Below, in pieces: positions 1-7,909 of a stretch of 36,694 nucleotides of DNA; the first letter of the stretch is position 1; each line of letters begins with the position of its first letter. The DNA comes from Chamaesiphon sp. GL140_3_metabinner_50 (GTDB taxonomy: Bacteria; Cyanobacteriota; Cyanobacteriia; Cyanobacteriales; Chamaesiphonaceae): positions 1 to 36,694 of the forward strand of contig NZ_JANYJC010000107.1 of the NCBI RefSeq assembly GCF_025361915.1. The letters are read 5' to 3'. A model generated the notes under the pieces. The model was given only the letters and a program-made list of their open reading frames with translations. It had not been told where the DNA came from and made no database searches. Both the position numbers and the translations under genes were made by a program.

Positions 1-897
1 AATCGCGCTCGCCTGTGTTAACCTAACCACATCATACAGAATTCGATCGCCATAAAATTTTATCCAAGCAGCTCGCCCAGATTCATAAGCCGCCATTAGT
101 TCCGGTGCAGAATTCCCCACTCCCCGAATATACTCCAGCTCCAATTCATGAGTAGCCAAAGTCTGCACCAGCATCTTCACAGACTTACTCGACTCATTCC
201 CGCCATGATACCGATATTCCGACACCACTCGATCGTGAAAATAAATCGGGTACTCCCGCGCAATCCGCAAAAATAAACCCAAATCCTCTTCACCCACAGG
301 GAATCCCCCCACAGACTCTATCGCCTCTCGCCGAATCATCGCTGTGGCACATTGAATATTATGTTGCGCCGCCAAAATAGTTCCATAACTAGCAACTGGC
401 GGCGGCTCGGCAAACAGCGGTTGAGTACTATAAGAACCGTCAGGATTAATCGATCGAAATACGTATCGCCCAAACACAAACCCCGCTGCTGGATGTTCTT
501 GCAGACAATTTACCCCGATCTTTACCGCGTCAGGGAGCAAGCAATCGTCAGCGTCTAAAAAAATCAGATACGTACCGCGACTTGCTTCGATTCCAGTATT
601 ACGCGCTCCTGGTAAACCTTGATTGCTTTGATAAATATACGTGACTGTCGGATAGCGATCGCACACCGCTTTAGTATCGTCCGTCGAACCATCATCGACG
701 ACAACGATCTCAATTTGTGGATCTTGCCCGTTGGCGTTGGCGAAGCCTCTCGTTCGCAGAGCGTCTCGGAGAGAAGAGAAGCCTCTCCCGTGGAGAATCG
801 CACTCTCGATGGCTGCTGGTAAAAATTCGCTGCTATTGTATGCCGGAATGATGATAGATACGCTCTTTTCGATCGAGTTTTTCAGCGGTTGATGCAT
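1..897 (-). CDS. Family 2 glycosyltransferase (3' end beyond window)
   Basis: Not in the ORF track because it runs off the left edge; 299 codons are open on the minus strand from ATG at 897 to base 1. The N-terminus has the GT-A fold signature: VSIIIPAYNSSEFLPAA, then IEIVVVDDGSTDDT (nucleotide-sugar and metal binding), then GLPGARNTGIEAS and LIFLDADDC, the DXD-like motif. By family it transfers a sugar from a nucleotide donor to a glycan or lipid acceptor at the cytoplasmic membrane; the acceptor is unknown. GGGAG about 10 nt upstream supports the start. Oddity: about 22 residues (36-57) between the first helix and the IEIVVVDDG strand are encoded by a palindromic repeat. The nearby sugar-1-phosphate transferase suggests an exopolysaccharide role, which is inference. 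Confidence 0.9.
   Translation of the reverse strand, partial: MHQPLKNSIEKSVSIIIPAYNSSEFLPAAIESAILHGRGFSSLRDALRTRGFANANGQDPQIEIVVVDDGSTDDTKAVCDRYPTVTYIYQSNQGLPGARNTGIEASRGTYLIFLDADDCLLPDAVKIGVNCLQEHPAAGFVFGRYVFRSINPDGSYSTQPLFAEPPPVASYGTILAAQHNIQCATAMIRREAIESVGGFPVGEEDLGLFLRIAREYPIYFHDRVVSEYRYHGGNESSKSVKMLVQTLATHELELEYIRGVGNSAPELMAAYESGRAAWIKFYGDRILYDVVRLTQASAI
727..792. repeat. Palindromic interspersed repeat inserted in frame in the glycosyltransferase
   Basis: On the coding strand the segment contains GAGAGGCTTC twice, GAGACGCTCTGCGAACG and GCTTCGCCAACGCCAACG, the vocabulary of the small cyanobacterial interspersed repeats. A related stretch (GAGAGGCTCCGCCAACG) lies in the non-coding spacer near 18310-18340. 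Length is about 66 bp, a multiple of three, so the reading frame survives. The encoded HGRGFSSLRDALRTRGFANANG has no counterpart in usual GT2 proteins, where the helix leads almost directly to the IEIVVVDDG strand. Exact borders are estimated from the protein. Confidence 0.6.
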
Positions 898-1481
898 TAA
901 CTTTTTACTCCCTGTCACGATCTGTCAGTTTTCGCTACTTTGCGGCTGTAATTAATATGGATCGAATTATCAGTTTCTATATTTGGGCACGATCTCGATA
1001 CCCCTGTAGCTTCAGCCGCACGATTAGATTGGAATATGTAAAGGATCGTACAATGCCAAACTTTTACATCAACATGCTGAGTAACGATCTAGACTGCTAG
1101 CAAAAGTTTCAATTATATTATACTATGTAGTTATTGAATTAAGAGCTATCGGGCAACTTACACAGATTTTCTTAATTTTTCCCCAAAATCTGGCAATTAT
1201 CAACAGCCAGATGACTGAATATATCCTGCACAGGTATCTAAGTCCACTGAGATTTAACTTACGACATTCATCTCGATCGTCTAGCCATTAACTAGAATCT
1301 GTAGTTAATATGTTTATATAAATTTAGCTGCGCGATCGTTGACATTGTTCGTTGTTTTTAGCGATGATAAAACATATTATTCTCACTAAAGTATCTTTAA
1401 CAAATATCACAGATTATTCGTGACTGAGATCACTGCAAGAAGTTTATTTGACTCCATATCACATACTTTCGGAGCGATCGC
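898..1481. other. Divergent intergenic region, 584 bp
   Basis: AT-rich spacer between the divergently read glycosyltransferase and sugar transferase. It should hold promoters for both. I see no ORF, RNA gene or strong repeat; ATGTAAA and TTTACAT near 1037-1068 could pair but are far apart. Confidence 0.5.
1339..1368 (+). promoter_or_regulatory. Possible sigma-70 promoter for the sugar transferase
   Basis: A perfect TTGACA at 1339-1344 is followed, 18 nt later, by GATGAT (4 of 6 matches to TATAAT). It lies about 115 nt upstream of the ATG at 1482. The weak -10 makes this a suggestion only. Confidence 0.3.
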
Positions 1482-2942
1482 ATGACCGAGTTAAAAAAAA
1501 CCGACCCCATCATCAATCTTTGGCAGACCGAAGATATTCGCGCGACAAATTTGGCAATTCGCTGGCGGACACCGCTAATGGTGCTGCGATCGCTCATGCT
1601 AATTACGCTCGATGCTACGATGTTATTTGGATCGTGGACGATTGCCGACAGGCTCGGTACGCCAACTTTGGGGAGACATATTTCAGATGCGCTGGTACCT
1701 ATTCTCGCAGTTAGCGTCGGCACTCTGATGGCTTCCGGGTTTTATGGTACCGATGATAAGTTACATCGATTTTCTAAATTATTAAAATCACTAACGTTGG
1801 CGCAGTTAATGATTTTAATCGCGGCGTTCTTTTATCATCCAGGACTGTGGTGGGTGTCGCGTTCGGTGTTTGTGTGCGCGTGGGTGTTGAATTTTCTATT
1901 CATCAGCTCGGCTAGATTTTTCTTCGATCTAGTCACAATTCAGATTCGCAAACGCAATCCAGCTTTACAGCAAGCGGTCGTACTAATTGGCGACCGCTCG
2001 GACATCGATAAGGTGAGTAAATTGCTCGATCGCTCTCAACAATTCAGAGTCGATAGTATCATCGACTTATCGCTATGGGACATCCAAAAACAATTAGACC
2101 AAATAATCGATCGCATTCGATCGCGCAAAATTAGCGAAGTATTTATTTGTTCTCAGCAGCTAATTGACAATCAAATTATTCTATTTTGGAATCTCAAAGC
2201 CGCCGGAATTCACCTGCGAGTAGTGCCGACAGAGCTGCAACTACCCCAACGGGCATCTGAGACCAAAATGATCGAAGAAATCCCCACCGTTCGCTTTAAA
2301 TCTTTGGCGATTTTTGGGTTCAATTTTTGGTTGAAACGTTTGTTTGACAAAATTTCTGCTTGCGTCCTATTAATTCTGTTATCGCCGATTTTGGTGACGA
2401 TCGCAATTCTCATCAAACGCTCTTCACCTGGTACTATTTTTTACAGACAGTACCGCGTCGGTCTCAAAGGTCATCGGTTCCGCGTCTGGAAATTTCGGAC
2501 GATGGTTGCCAATGCTAGCGAACTCCAAAAGCAACTAGAAGCACAAAATGAAGTCAAAGGTGGCGTTCTATTTAAAATTAAAGAAGACCCTCGGATTACC
2601 AAAATTGGTAAATTCCTCCGCGATTATAGCTTAGATGAATTACCACAATTATTCAACGTTTTACAAGGACAAATGAGTCTTGTCGGCCCGCGCCCGATCG
2701 CTGTCCGGGATTACGAGCTATCGATCCAAGACGTTAAAGATCTCGATCGCGACAGGTTTCTACGATACGAAGTTTTACCTGGAATTACCGGACTGTGGCA
2801 GGTGAAAGGACGCAGTAGCAGCGATTCCGAAGAGATTTTTTATTGGGATATGGTTTACATTCTCCAATGGTCGCTCGCGCTCGATTTAAAGATTTTACTC
2901 GAAACAATCAGAGTAGTGTTGTTTAAAGAAGGATCTTGTTAA
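1482..2942 (+). CDS. Exopolysaccharide polyprenyl-phosphate sugar-1-phosphate transferase
   Basis: 486 aa, WbaP/CpsE-type. Hydrophobic segments lie near residues 32-50, 70-86, 104-118 and 124-142, followed by a soluble region with a Rossmann-like start (AVVLIGDRSDIDKV). The C-terminal bacterial sugar-transferase domain (from about 284) has a membrane segment, then KFRTM (337-341), DELPQLFNVL (385-394), LVGPRP (400-405) and PGITGLWQVKGRS. The family moves a hexose-1-phosphate from a UDP-sugar to undecaprenyl phosphate at the cytoplasmic membrane, the first step of exopolysaccharide or capsule repeat units. GGAG precedes the ATG by about 8 nt, with a HIP1 octamer filling the space between. The sugar cannot be deduced. 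The divergent glycosyltransferase may act in the same pathway. Confidence 0.93.
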   Translation: MTELKKTDPIINLWQTEDIRATNLAIRWRTPLMVLRSLMLITLDATMLFGSWTIADRLGTPTLGRHISDALVPILAVSVGTLMASGFYGTDDKLHRFSKLLKSLTLAQLMILIAAFFYHPGLWWVSRSVFVCAWVLNFLFISSARFFFDLVTIQIRKRNPALQQAVVLIGDRSDIDKVSKLLDRSQQFRVDSIIDLSLWDIQKQLDQIIDRIRSRKISEVFICSQQLIDNQIILFWNLKAAGIHLRVVPTELQLPQRASETKMIEEIPTVRFKSLAIFGFNFWLKRLFDKISACVLLILLSPILVTIAILIKRSSPGTIFYRQYRVGLKGHRFRVWKFRTMVANASELQKQLEAQNEVKGGVLFKIKEDPRITKIGKFLRDYSLDELPQLFNVLQGQMSLVGPRPIAVRDYELSIQDVKDLDRDRFLRYEVLPGITGLWQVKGRSSSDSEEIFYWDMVYILQWSLALDLKILLETIRVVLFKEGSC

Positions 2943-2944
2943 GT

Positions 2945-2972
2945 TAGTGGATAGTGGATAGTGAATAGTGGA
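2945..2972. repeat. Heptanucleotide tandem repeat (TAGTGGA)4
   Basis: Four contiguous heptamers TAGTGGA, TAGTGGA, TAGTGAA, TAGTGGA start three bases after the stop codon of the sugar transferase. It is an STRR-type array; the same heptamer occurs in reverse orientation at 16228-16262. Confidence 0.85.
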
Positions 2973-3068
2973 TGTGACACTAAGAATGTAGTATAAATCG
3001 ATCGCGGACGATCGGATTACAATTGGGTTTAGGAGTGGAGGCTCAATAATCTCCAATATTTCTAACTC

Positions 3069-4430
3069 ATGAATAGCCGTAAATATTTAGTGTTGATGGC
3101 TGTCGCGATCTCCATCATCACGCCAAGTGCGATGGGTTTACTGCAAGGAAATCACTGCTGGCAAATGATTCCGGTCTTTGTATCTGCTAGTATTTTGATG
3201 TTAGTTGCCGGATTAGGGCAATTAAAGCTAATTATTTCCACACCCTGGCTATTTCCAGCCTCGATCGGTTTGGGACTAATTGGTGCCACAACTTCGGCAA
3301 TTCTATTTTACCTGTACCCAATCTTCACATTTCCAGTACCGACTGGTCGGTATGCTGTCGGCACGATCTCGATCGATTTAGTCGATAAATCCCGGATTGA
3401 ATTGTGCGATCCGACTACCACTAATGCCAATCGAGAATTAGTCGTTCGCGTCTGGTACCCGGCAATCGCCAATAATAACAGCCCAAAAACTCCTTACATT
3501 GAAGATCCACGGTTAATTCCGTCAGGGTTATTCAGTCATTTGAGATTGGTGAAAACTCATGCCATTCCAGCGGCACCGATCGCCACGACGGCGACTCCAT
3601 ACCCCATAATTATTTATACTCCCTCATGGGGCGGCTCTAAAACCGATAATACCTTTCAAACTCAAGAGTTAGCCAGTCAAGGTTATGTCGTCATCGGTTT
3701 AGAACATGCTTGTTCGGTACCGATGGCGATTTACCCCAGCGGTAGAGTCATTCGCAGCAATTTAGCTGCCGATTACACGTCTTCTGATGCCGCGATGGCA
3801 AAGTTCCTCACCGTCGCCCGATCGCAATTAGATCTCAGAACTCAAGATGTGCGGTTTATACTCGATCGATTGCCAGAATTGAACGCTACTCATCAGCTCT
3901 TAACAGGTAAGCTCAACCTCAGTAAAATTGGGATTTTCGGGCCTTCGTTTGGCGGCGCGGTTGCAGCACAAGCATGTTCGCTCGATGCACGGCTCAAAGC
4001 TGGGTTGAATATGGATGGCTTAATGTTTAGCTCGTCTGCACAAACAGGTGCAACGCAACCATTCTTATTCATGAATTCCGATTATCCCCGTCCTACTACT
4101 GCCGAACTCCGCTCTACGAATGGTAAGAAGCGACGCGCGCAACAAACCGATGAATGGGGATTCCAGCAGCGGGAACGATGGTTTCAGCAGCATGGCGGCT
4201 ACAATCTCACCCTCTTGGGTGCCGCTCACATGAATTTTGCTGATTCTCCATTGAAATCGCGGTTTGGCAATGGTGGCGGTAAAATTTCGCCCGAACGCGC
4301 AATGCAGATTATTAATCAATATACGGTGGCATTTTTCGATCGCCATCTCAAACAAATCGATTCGTCACTACTCACACCCAAATCTACCAGTCCCTTTCCT
4401 GAAGTAATCTTTCAAAATTTTAGGCTTTAG
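3069..4430 (+). CDS. Membrane-anchored alpha/beta hydrolase, PAF-acetylhydrolase-like
   Basis: 453 aa. Three hydrophobic segments lie within the first 90 residues, then a catalytic domain. It has PIIIYTPSWGGSKTDNTFQ, the nucleophile elbow IGIFGPSFGGA (GxSxG, Ser293), the strand LNMDGLMF, and a late GAAHMNFAD whose His is a plausible catalytic base. The order resembles PAF acetylhydrolase isoform II and dienelactone-hydrolase-like lipases. The function is probably ester or lipid hydrolysis at the membrane; the substrate is unknown. The last residues (FRL) and the stop codon are encoded by the start of a TTTAGGY heptamer array, so the array may have replaced the original end of the gene. No obvious operon partner. 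Confidence 0.78.
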   Translation: MNSRKYLVLMAVAISIITPSAMGLLQGNHCWQMIPVFVSASILMLVAGLGQLKLIISTPWLFPASIGLGLIGATTSAILFYLYPIFTFPVPTGRYAVGTISIDLVDKSRIELCDPTTTNANRELVVRVWYPAIANNNSPKTPYIEDPRLIPSGLFSHLRLVKTHAIPAAPIATTATPYPIIIYTPSWGGSKTDNTFQTQELASQGYVVIGLEHACSVPMAIYPSGRVIRSNLAADYTSSDAAMAKFLTVARSQLDLRTQDVRFILDRLPELNATHQLLTGKLNLSKIGIFGPSFGGAVAAQACSLDARLKAGLNMDGLMFSSSAQTGATQPFLFMNSDYPRPTTAELRSTNGKKRRAQQTDEWGFQQRERWFQQHGGYNLTLLGAAHMNFADSPLKSRFGNGGGKISPERAMQIINQYTVAFFDRHLKQIDSSLLTPKSTSPFPEVIFQNFRL

Positions 4431-4512
4431 GTTTTAGGTTTTAGGCTTTAGGCTTTAGGCTTTAGGCTTTAGGCGTTGGAACTGCGTTCCTTACTTCTTA
4501 CTTCTTACTCTC
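4419..4512. repeat. Composite repeat: (TTTAGGY)8, GGAACTGCGTTCC, (TTACTTC)n
   Basis: Eight contiguous TTTAGGC/T heptamers (4419-4474) are followed by the small palindrome GGAACtgcGTTCC (4478-4490) and then TTACTTC heptamers. The array overlaps the end of the upstream hydrolase gene, whose TAG stop lies in its second unit. The same modules in the same order recur right after thrC (5920 onward). Confidence 0.9.
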
Positions 4513-4521
4513 TAATCCCCA

Positions 4522-4546
4522 ATACCCGACTAAAATAGTCGGGTAT
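4522..4546. terminator. Hairpin terminator-like palindrome upstream of thrC
   Basis: ATACCCGACTA, AAA loop, TAGTCGGGTAT: a perfect 11-bp stem followed by ATTT. It lies about 90 nt after the hydrolase stop and shares its CCCGACT/AGTCGGG stem with the palindromes at 28986 and 34271. The T tract is weak, so termination is not certain. Confidence 0.55.
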
Positions 4547-4553
4547 ATTTGAC

Positions 4554-4567
4554 GGCTCGATCGAGCC
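4554..4567. promoter_or_regulatory. Perfect 14-bp palindrome upstream of thrC
   Basis: GGCTCGATCGAGCC lies 56 nt before the thrC ATG. A symmetric site here could bind a dimeric regulator, or it may simply be a HIP1-like CGATCG core with chance symmetric flanks. No regulator is identified. Confidence 0.3.
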
Positions 4568-4623
4568 ATGATAAGCTTATTTTCAACAAGTAGACGGATA
4601 TCTAATCACCACTGCCTCCAACC

Positions 4624-5922
4624 ATGACCCAAGCAACCTTAAACAGCAACAGAACGACTGCCGCCAAAGGACTAGCCTGTAAAGAGTGCGGTACAGAGTA
4701 CGAACTCAAAGCCACCCACATTTGCGAACTCTGCTTCGGGCCATTGGAAGTGCAATATGATTATGATTACCTCCGTACTAAGGTGACTCGCGAGAGCATC
4801 AAAGCAGGCCCCAACTCGATTTGGCGGTACAAAGATTTACTCCCCGTTCCCGACGAGCATATCGTCGATGTCGGTACCGGGATGACACCATTACTTAAAG
4901 CCAATCGGTTGGCGCGTCGCCTAGGCTTAAAAAATCTCTACATTAAAAACGATGCTGTAAATATGCCCACCTTGAGCTTCAAGGATCGGGTGGTATCGGT
5001 GGCACTTTCCAAAGCTAAAGAATTTGGCTTCTCAACTATTTCTTGTGCGAGTACTGGTAACTTAGCCAACTCCACCGCAGCGATCGCGGCTCATGCAGGC
5101 TTAGAATGTTGTGTATTCATCCCAGCAGACCTCGAAGCAGGTAAAGTCCTGGGCACGGTCATTTATGGCCCCACTGTCATGGCAGTTCAAGGCAACTACG
5201 ACCAAGTAAATCGCCTCTGTTGTGAAGTTGCCAACACATATGGTTGGGGATTTGTCAATATCAATCTTCGCCCTTACTACTCCGAAGGTTCCAAAACCCT
5301 CGGCTATGAAGTCGCCGAACAACTCGGCTGGCAATTACCCGACCACATCGTCGCGCCATTAGCTTCTGGTTCGTTATTTACCAAAATTCACAAAGGCTTC
5401 CAAGAATTTGTCAAAATCGGCTTAGTCGAAGATAAACCAGTTCGGTTCAGCGGCGCACAAGCTGAAGGCTGTTCGCCGATCGCTCAAGCATACGCCGCAG
5501 GTCGCGATTTTGTCACCCCAGTCAAACCCAATACGATCGCTAAATCGATCGCAATTGGCAACCCCGCTGACGGCATTTACGCACTAGAGCTCGCCCGCAA
5601 AACCAACGGTAATATCGAATCCGTCACCGATGCCGAAATCATCGAAGGGATGAAACTACTCGCAGAAACTGAAGGCATTTTCACTGAAACTGCTGGTGGT
5701 ACCACCATTGCCGTCCTCAAGAAGCTCGTGGAAGCTGGTAAAATCAACCCCGACGAAACGACCGTAGTTTACATCACTGGTAACGGACTCAAAACCCAAG
5801 AATCGATTCAAGGCTACGTTAGCGAACCCTTCCAAATCGAAGCCAAACTAGATAGCTTTGAACGTGCGCTCGAACGCTCCCAAACACTCGATCGCCTCGA
5901 CTGGGCACAAACACAAGTCTAG
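4624..5922 (+). CDS. thrC: Threonine synthase
   Basis: 432 aa. PLP-dependent synthase converting O-phospho-L-homoserine to threonine, cytoplasmic, last step of threonine synthesis. An N-terminal zinc-ribbon-like element has two CxxC pairs (C19/C22 and C34/C37). The PLP lysine is K120 in TLSFKDR; CASTGNLANS forms the phosphate-binding turn, and ETAGGTTIAVL is conserved near the end. Length and the cysteine-containing N-terminus match the cyanobacterial form. A composite repeat lies on each side of the gene, and the stop codon TAG is the first triplet of the downstream array. The MoaD-like gene follows 78 nt later on the same strand and may be co-transcribed. Confidence 0.96.
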   Translation: MTQATLNSNRTTAAKGLACKECGTEYELKATHICELCFGPLEVQYDYDYLRTKVTRESIKAGPNSIWRYKDLLPVPDEHIVDVGTGMTPLLKANRLARRLGLKNLYIKNDAVNMPTLSFKDRVVSVALSKAKEFGFSTISCASTGNLANSTAAIAAHAGLECCVFIPADLEAGKVLGTVIYGPTVMAVQGNYDQVNRLCCEVANTYGWGFVNINLRPYYSEGSKTLGYEVAEQLGWQLPDHIVAPLASGSLFTKIHKGFQEFVKIGLVEDKPVRFSGAQAEGCSPIAQAYAAGRDFVTPVKPNTIAKSIAIGNPADGIYALELARKTNGNIESVTDAEIIEGMKLLAETEGIFTETAGGTTIAVLKKLVEAGKINPDETTVVYITGNGLKTQESIQGYVSEPFQIEAKLDSFERALERSQTLDRLDWAQTQV

Positions 5923-5947
5923 GCTTTAGGCTTTGGAACTGCGTTCC
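5920..5947. repeat. Short copy of the composite repeat after thrC
   Basis: TAGGC, TTTAGGC, TTT, then GGAACTGCGTTCC (5935-5947), followed at 5964-5983 by CTTCTTACTTCTTAC repeats. It has the same module order as 4419-4512. The first TAG is the thrC stop codon. Confidence 0.8.
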
Positions 5948-6000
5948 AGATTCTTAATAATTACACTTCTTACTTCTTACTTTTTTCTCCCATCTCCTTC

Positions 6001-6276
6001 ATGACTGTTAAAGTATTAATCCCTACTGCACTCCAAAAATTTACCAGCGATCGCGCGACGATCGAATGTAATGGTAATAGTATTGCTGAGTTATTAGATG
6101 CCCTTGAATCTGACTGTCCCGGTGTGAAAGCCAGATTGTGTGATGGAGCTGGTCAATTACGAAGATTTCTCAATCTCTATGTCAATGACGAAGATATTCG
6201 CTTCCTGGATGGTACGAATACACTACTCAACGATGGCGACCAAGTAAGTATCGTTCCGGCTGTAGCTGGCGGCTAG
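6001..6276 (+). CDS. MoaD/ThiS-family sulfur-carrier protein
   Basis: 91 aa with a beta-grasp pattern ([44 protein letters not shown]) and the required C-terminal Gly-Gly. An E1-like enzyme adenylates that tail and converts it to a thiocarboxylate; family members deliver sulfur to molybdopterin, thiazole, cysteine or homocysteine. The position directly after thrC favours an amino-acid sulfur role over molybdopterin, but no E1 enzyme or metallohydrolase lies nearby, so this is inference. The ATG is preceded by the pyrimidine-rich end of the repeat (CTCCTTC), so no Shine-Dalgarno sequence is visible. A terminator follows. Confidence 0.9.
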   Translation: MTVKVLIPTALQKFTSDRATIECNGNSIAELLDALESDCPGVKARLCDGAGQLRRFLNLYVNDEDIRFLDGTNTLLNDGDQVSIVPAVAGG

Positions 6277-6293
6277 ATTAGATCGATCGTTCC

Positions 6294-6330
6294 AAAAAAC
6301 CCTAACTTATCTATAAAGTCGGGGCTTTTT
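6294..6330 (+). terminator. Terminator after the MoaD-like gene
   Basis: AAAAAACCCTAACTT, a short loop, then AAGTCGGGGCTTTTT: an imperfect stem ending in five T, 18 nt after the stop. It is a diverged relative of the CCCGACTT hairpins elsewhere in the window. Confidence 0.6.
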
Positions 6331-6520
6331 CTGTTTCCCGTTTTGCTACGCACCGATCGAATATAGTGCGATCGCCTATTTTGTAGTCGTGGTGGGCAGC
6401 TTGGATTTCGGCAATGTCATCAGGTGAATTCTCATCATCTGAAAATAATTCAGCTTCTGTATGTATCAGAAGCTGGTATTTTTCAGCAATTTCATTACTA
6501 GAAATTGCTGCTAGCAACAA
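6311..6520 (-). other. Doubtful small ORF, possibly a remnant
   Basis: 69 codons, acidic (FSDDENSPDDIAEIQAAHHDY). It has only a TTG start, contains two hairpins, and its last residues run into the terminator of the MoaD-like gene. The middle part looks protein-like and could be the remains of an antitoxin-type or other small protein. I do not recognise a family and would not annotate it as functional. Confidence 0.22.
6451..6510. repeat. Two tandem perfect hairpins with 7-nt loops
   Basis: CAGCTTCTG-tatgtat-CAGAAGCTG at 6451-6475 and CAGCAATTTC-attacta-GAAATTGCTG at 6484-6510. Both stems begin with CAG and end with CTG, and both have 7-nt loops, immediately before the truncated DUF2227 reading frame. 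This suggests a paired palindromic element at a rearrangement junction. Confidence 0.7.
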
Positions 6521-6525
6521 TTGAA

Positions 6526-6921
6526 ATGATGCGATATCAACAAGCTCTCAAACATCGATCGATTTGGTCGCATGGCCCTATTATTGGAACGATCGGACGA
6601 ATTGTTTATCTAAGTTTATGGGTGAGTTTGATCGGTCTATTTTGGCTGAGAATAGCTCAGTTCATTGGCATCAAGACATATACCGGACAACAGTTATTAG
6701 TTATTCTACAACAATCGATCGCTAAAAATTCTGCGATTTATATAGCTTTATTTTGCGGTCTAGAATTGGGCGCAATGAGTCACTACCTGAGCGATTGGTT
6801 GGTCTCGACATATAAGCGGTCTCCATTTCGTAATCTCGATGCTCGTAAGTCAACCTTAAAAGTAGCTAGCAAGCCCAAAAAGGTGCCTACTAAATCGAAT
6901 GGAAAATCGCGAGTTAGATAA
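6526..6921 (+). pseudogene. 5'-truncated DUF2227 (metal-binding membrane protein) gene
   Basis: The frame opens after a TAG at 6499; the first ATG is at 6526. The protein begins directly at KHRSIWSHGPIIGTIGRIVY and continues to GLELGAMSHYLSDWLVSTYKR. From memory this matches the second half of cyanobacterial DUF2227 proteins; the usual first half (a PSGRTHDRIT-type start and two membrane segments) is missing. Two membrane helices remain and a basic tail follows. The region where the N-terminal half should be holds hairpins and an antisense ORF instead. Most likely a decayed gene; a shortened but expressed protein cannot be excluded. Confidence 0.65.
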
Positions 6922-6957
6922 CCCACTATACAGCTAATATCCACCATTCACTAATTT

Positions 6958-7893
6958 ATGAATATAGTAGACAAGACATACTTAGAAATCCTCGACCGCA
7001 TCCTAGCAGAAGGAAGCAGAGAAACTAACCGCACGGGTACCGATACCGTCTCATTATTCGGGCTGAGTTATCGGCTACCTGTTACGGCTGAAGCCTTCCC
7101 AATTTTGACTCATAAAAAGATTCAATGGCGCAGCTTAGTAACAGAATTAATTTGGTACCTATCTGGCGAACCACATATTCGCAATCTCAAACAGCATACT
7201 AAAATTTGGGATGCATGGAGCGATGCGGATGGTAATTTAGAAACTGCTTACGGTAGGTTCTGGCGATATTATCCAGTTCCCGGTTATGCGGCTCCGATTC
7301 GGCGCGATAATAGCAACTATTTATGCGATGGCGAATCGTTGGTTAATCTAACCGACAGCAAATATCGACACGATCTAATTATCGATACCGAGCAAAATTT
7401 AGTTTTGCCCTGTTTCGATCAATTTAGATGGGCGATAGATGAATTAAAACGTAATCCTCGATCGCGTAGATTGCATATTACAGCTTGGTATCCACCCAAT
7501 GCAACCATGAGTAAGCTACCACCTTGCCATCATAGTTTTACGTTAAATTATCAAGGTGGTAAATTAAATTTACATCTGCAACAACGCTCCTCAGATCATT
7601 GTGTTGGTAATCCTTTCAATTTAACTTGTTATTCATTACTACTACTACTAATTTGCCGAGAAGTTAATCTCATACCAGGAGATTTTTATCACTCGATTAC
7701 CGATGCACATGTATATGTCGATCATATCGAACCCTATCAGGCTGCTAGCCGCGAGACTTATGATTTACCGCAATTAGATTTGAGTCAATTAGGCGATCGA
7801 TCGATGTTCGATCTGACTTATGATGATATCGATCGGATTCAGTTAGTTAATTATCAACATGGTGCATTTATTAAATTACCTGTAGCTGTTTAG
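6958..7893 (+). CDS. thyA: Thymidylate synthase, ThyA type
   Basis: 311 aa. Methylates dUMP to dTMP with methylene-tetrahydrofolate, releasing dihydrofolate. The catalytic Cys is C190 in KLPPCHHSF; the dUMP-binding parts NPRSRRLHITAW, QRSSDHCVGNPFNL and DAHVYVDHIEPY are present. It is about 45 residues longer than the usual 264-aa enzyme, mainly through a segment between YGRFWRYYP and DQFRWAIDEL (about residues 106-153). Many cyanobacteria use flavin-dependent ThyX instead. folA follows 16 nt later, fitting the need to recycle dihydrofolate. The sequence is more AT-rich than its neighbours, which could reflect transfer. Confidence 0.95.
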   Translation: MNIVDKTYLEILDRILAEGSRETNRTGTDTVSLFGLSYRLPVTAEAFPILTHKKIQWRSLVTELIWYLSGEPHIRNLKQHTKIWDAWSDADGNLETAYGRFWRYYPVPGYAAPIRRDNSNYLCDGESLVNLTDSKYRHDLIIDTEQNLVLPCFDQFRWAIDELKRNPRSRRLHITAWYPPNATMSKLPPCHHSFTLNYQGGKLNLHLQQRSSDHCVGNPFNLTCYSLLLLLICREVNLIPGDFYHSITDAHVYVDHIEPYQAASRETYDLPQLDLSQLGDRSMFDLTYDDIDRIQLVNYQHGAFIKLPVAV

Positions 7894-7909
7894 AAAATAG
7901 AGTCATAAA

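Noticed and set aside
564-822. Opposite-strand ORFs 564-803 (-) and 619-822 (+)
   Set aside because: Both are other frames of the partial glycosyltransferase gene on the minus strand, which has a clear GT2 protein.
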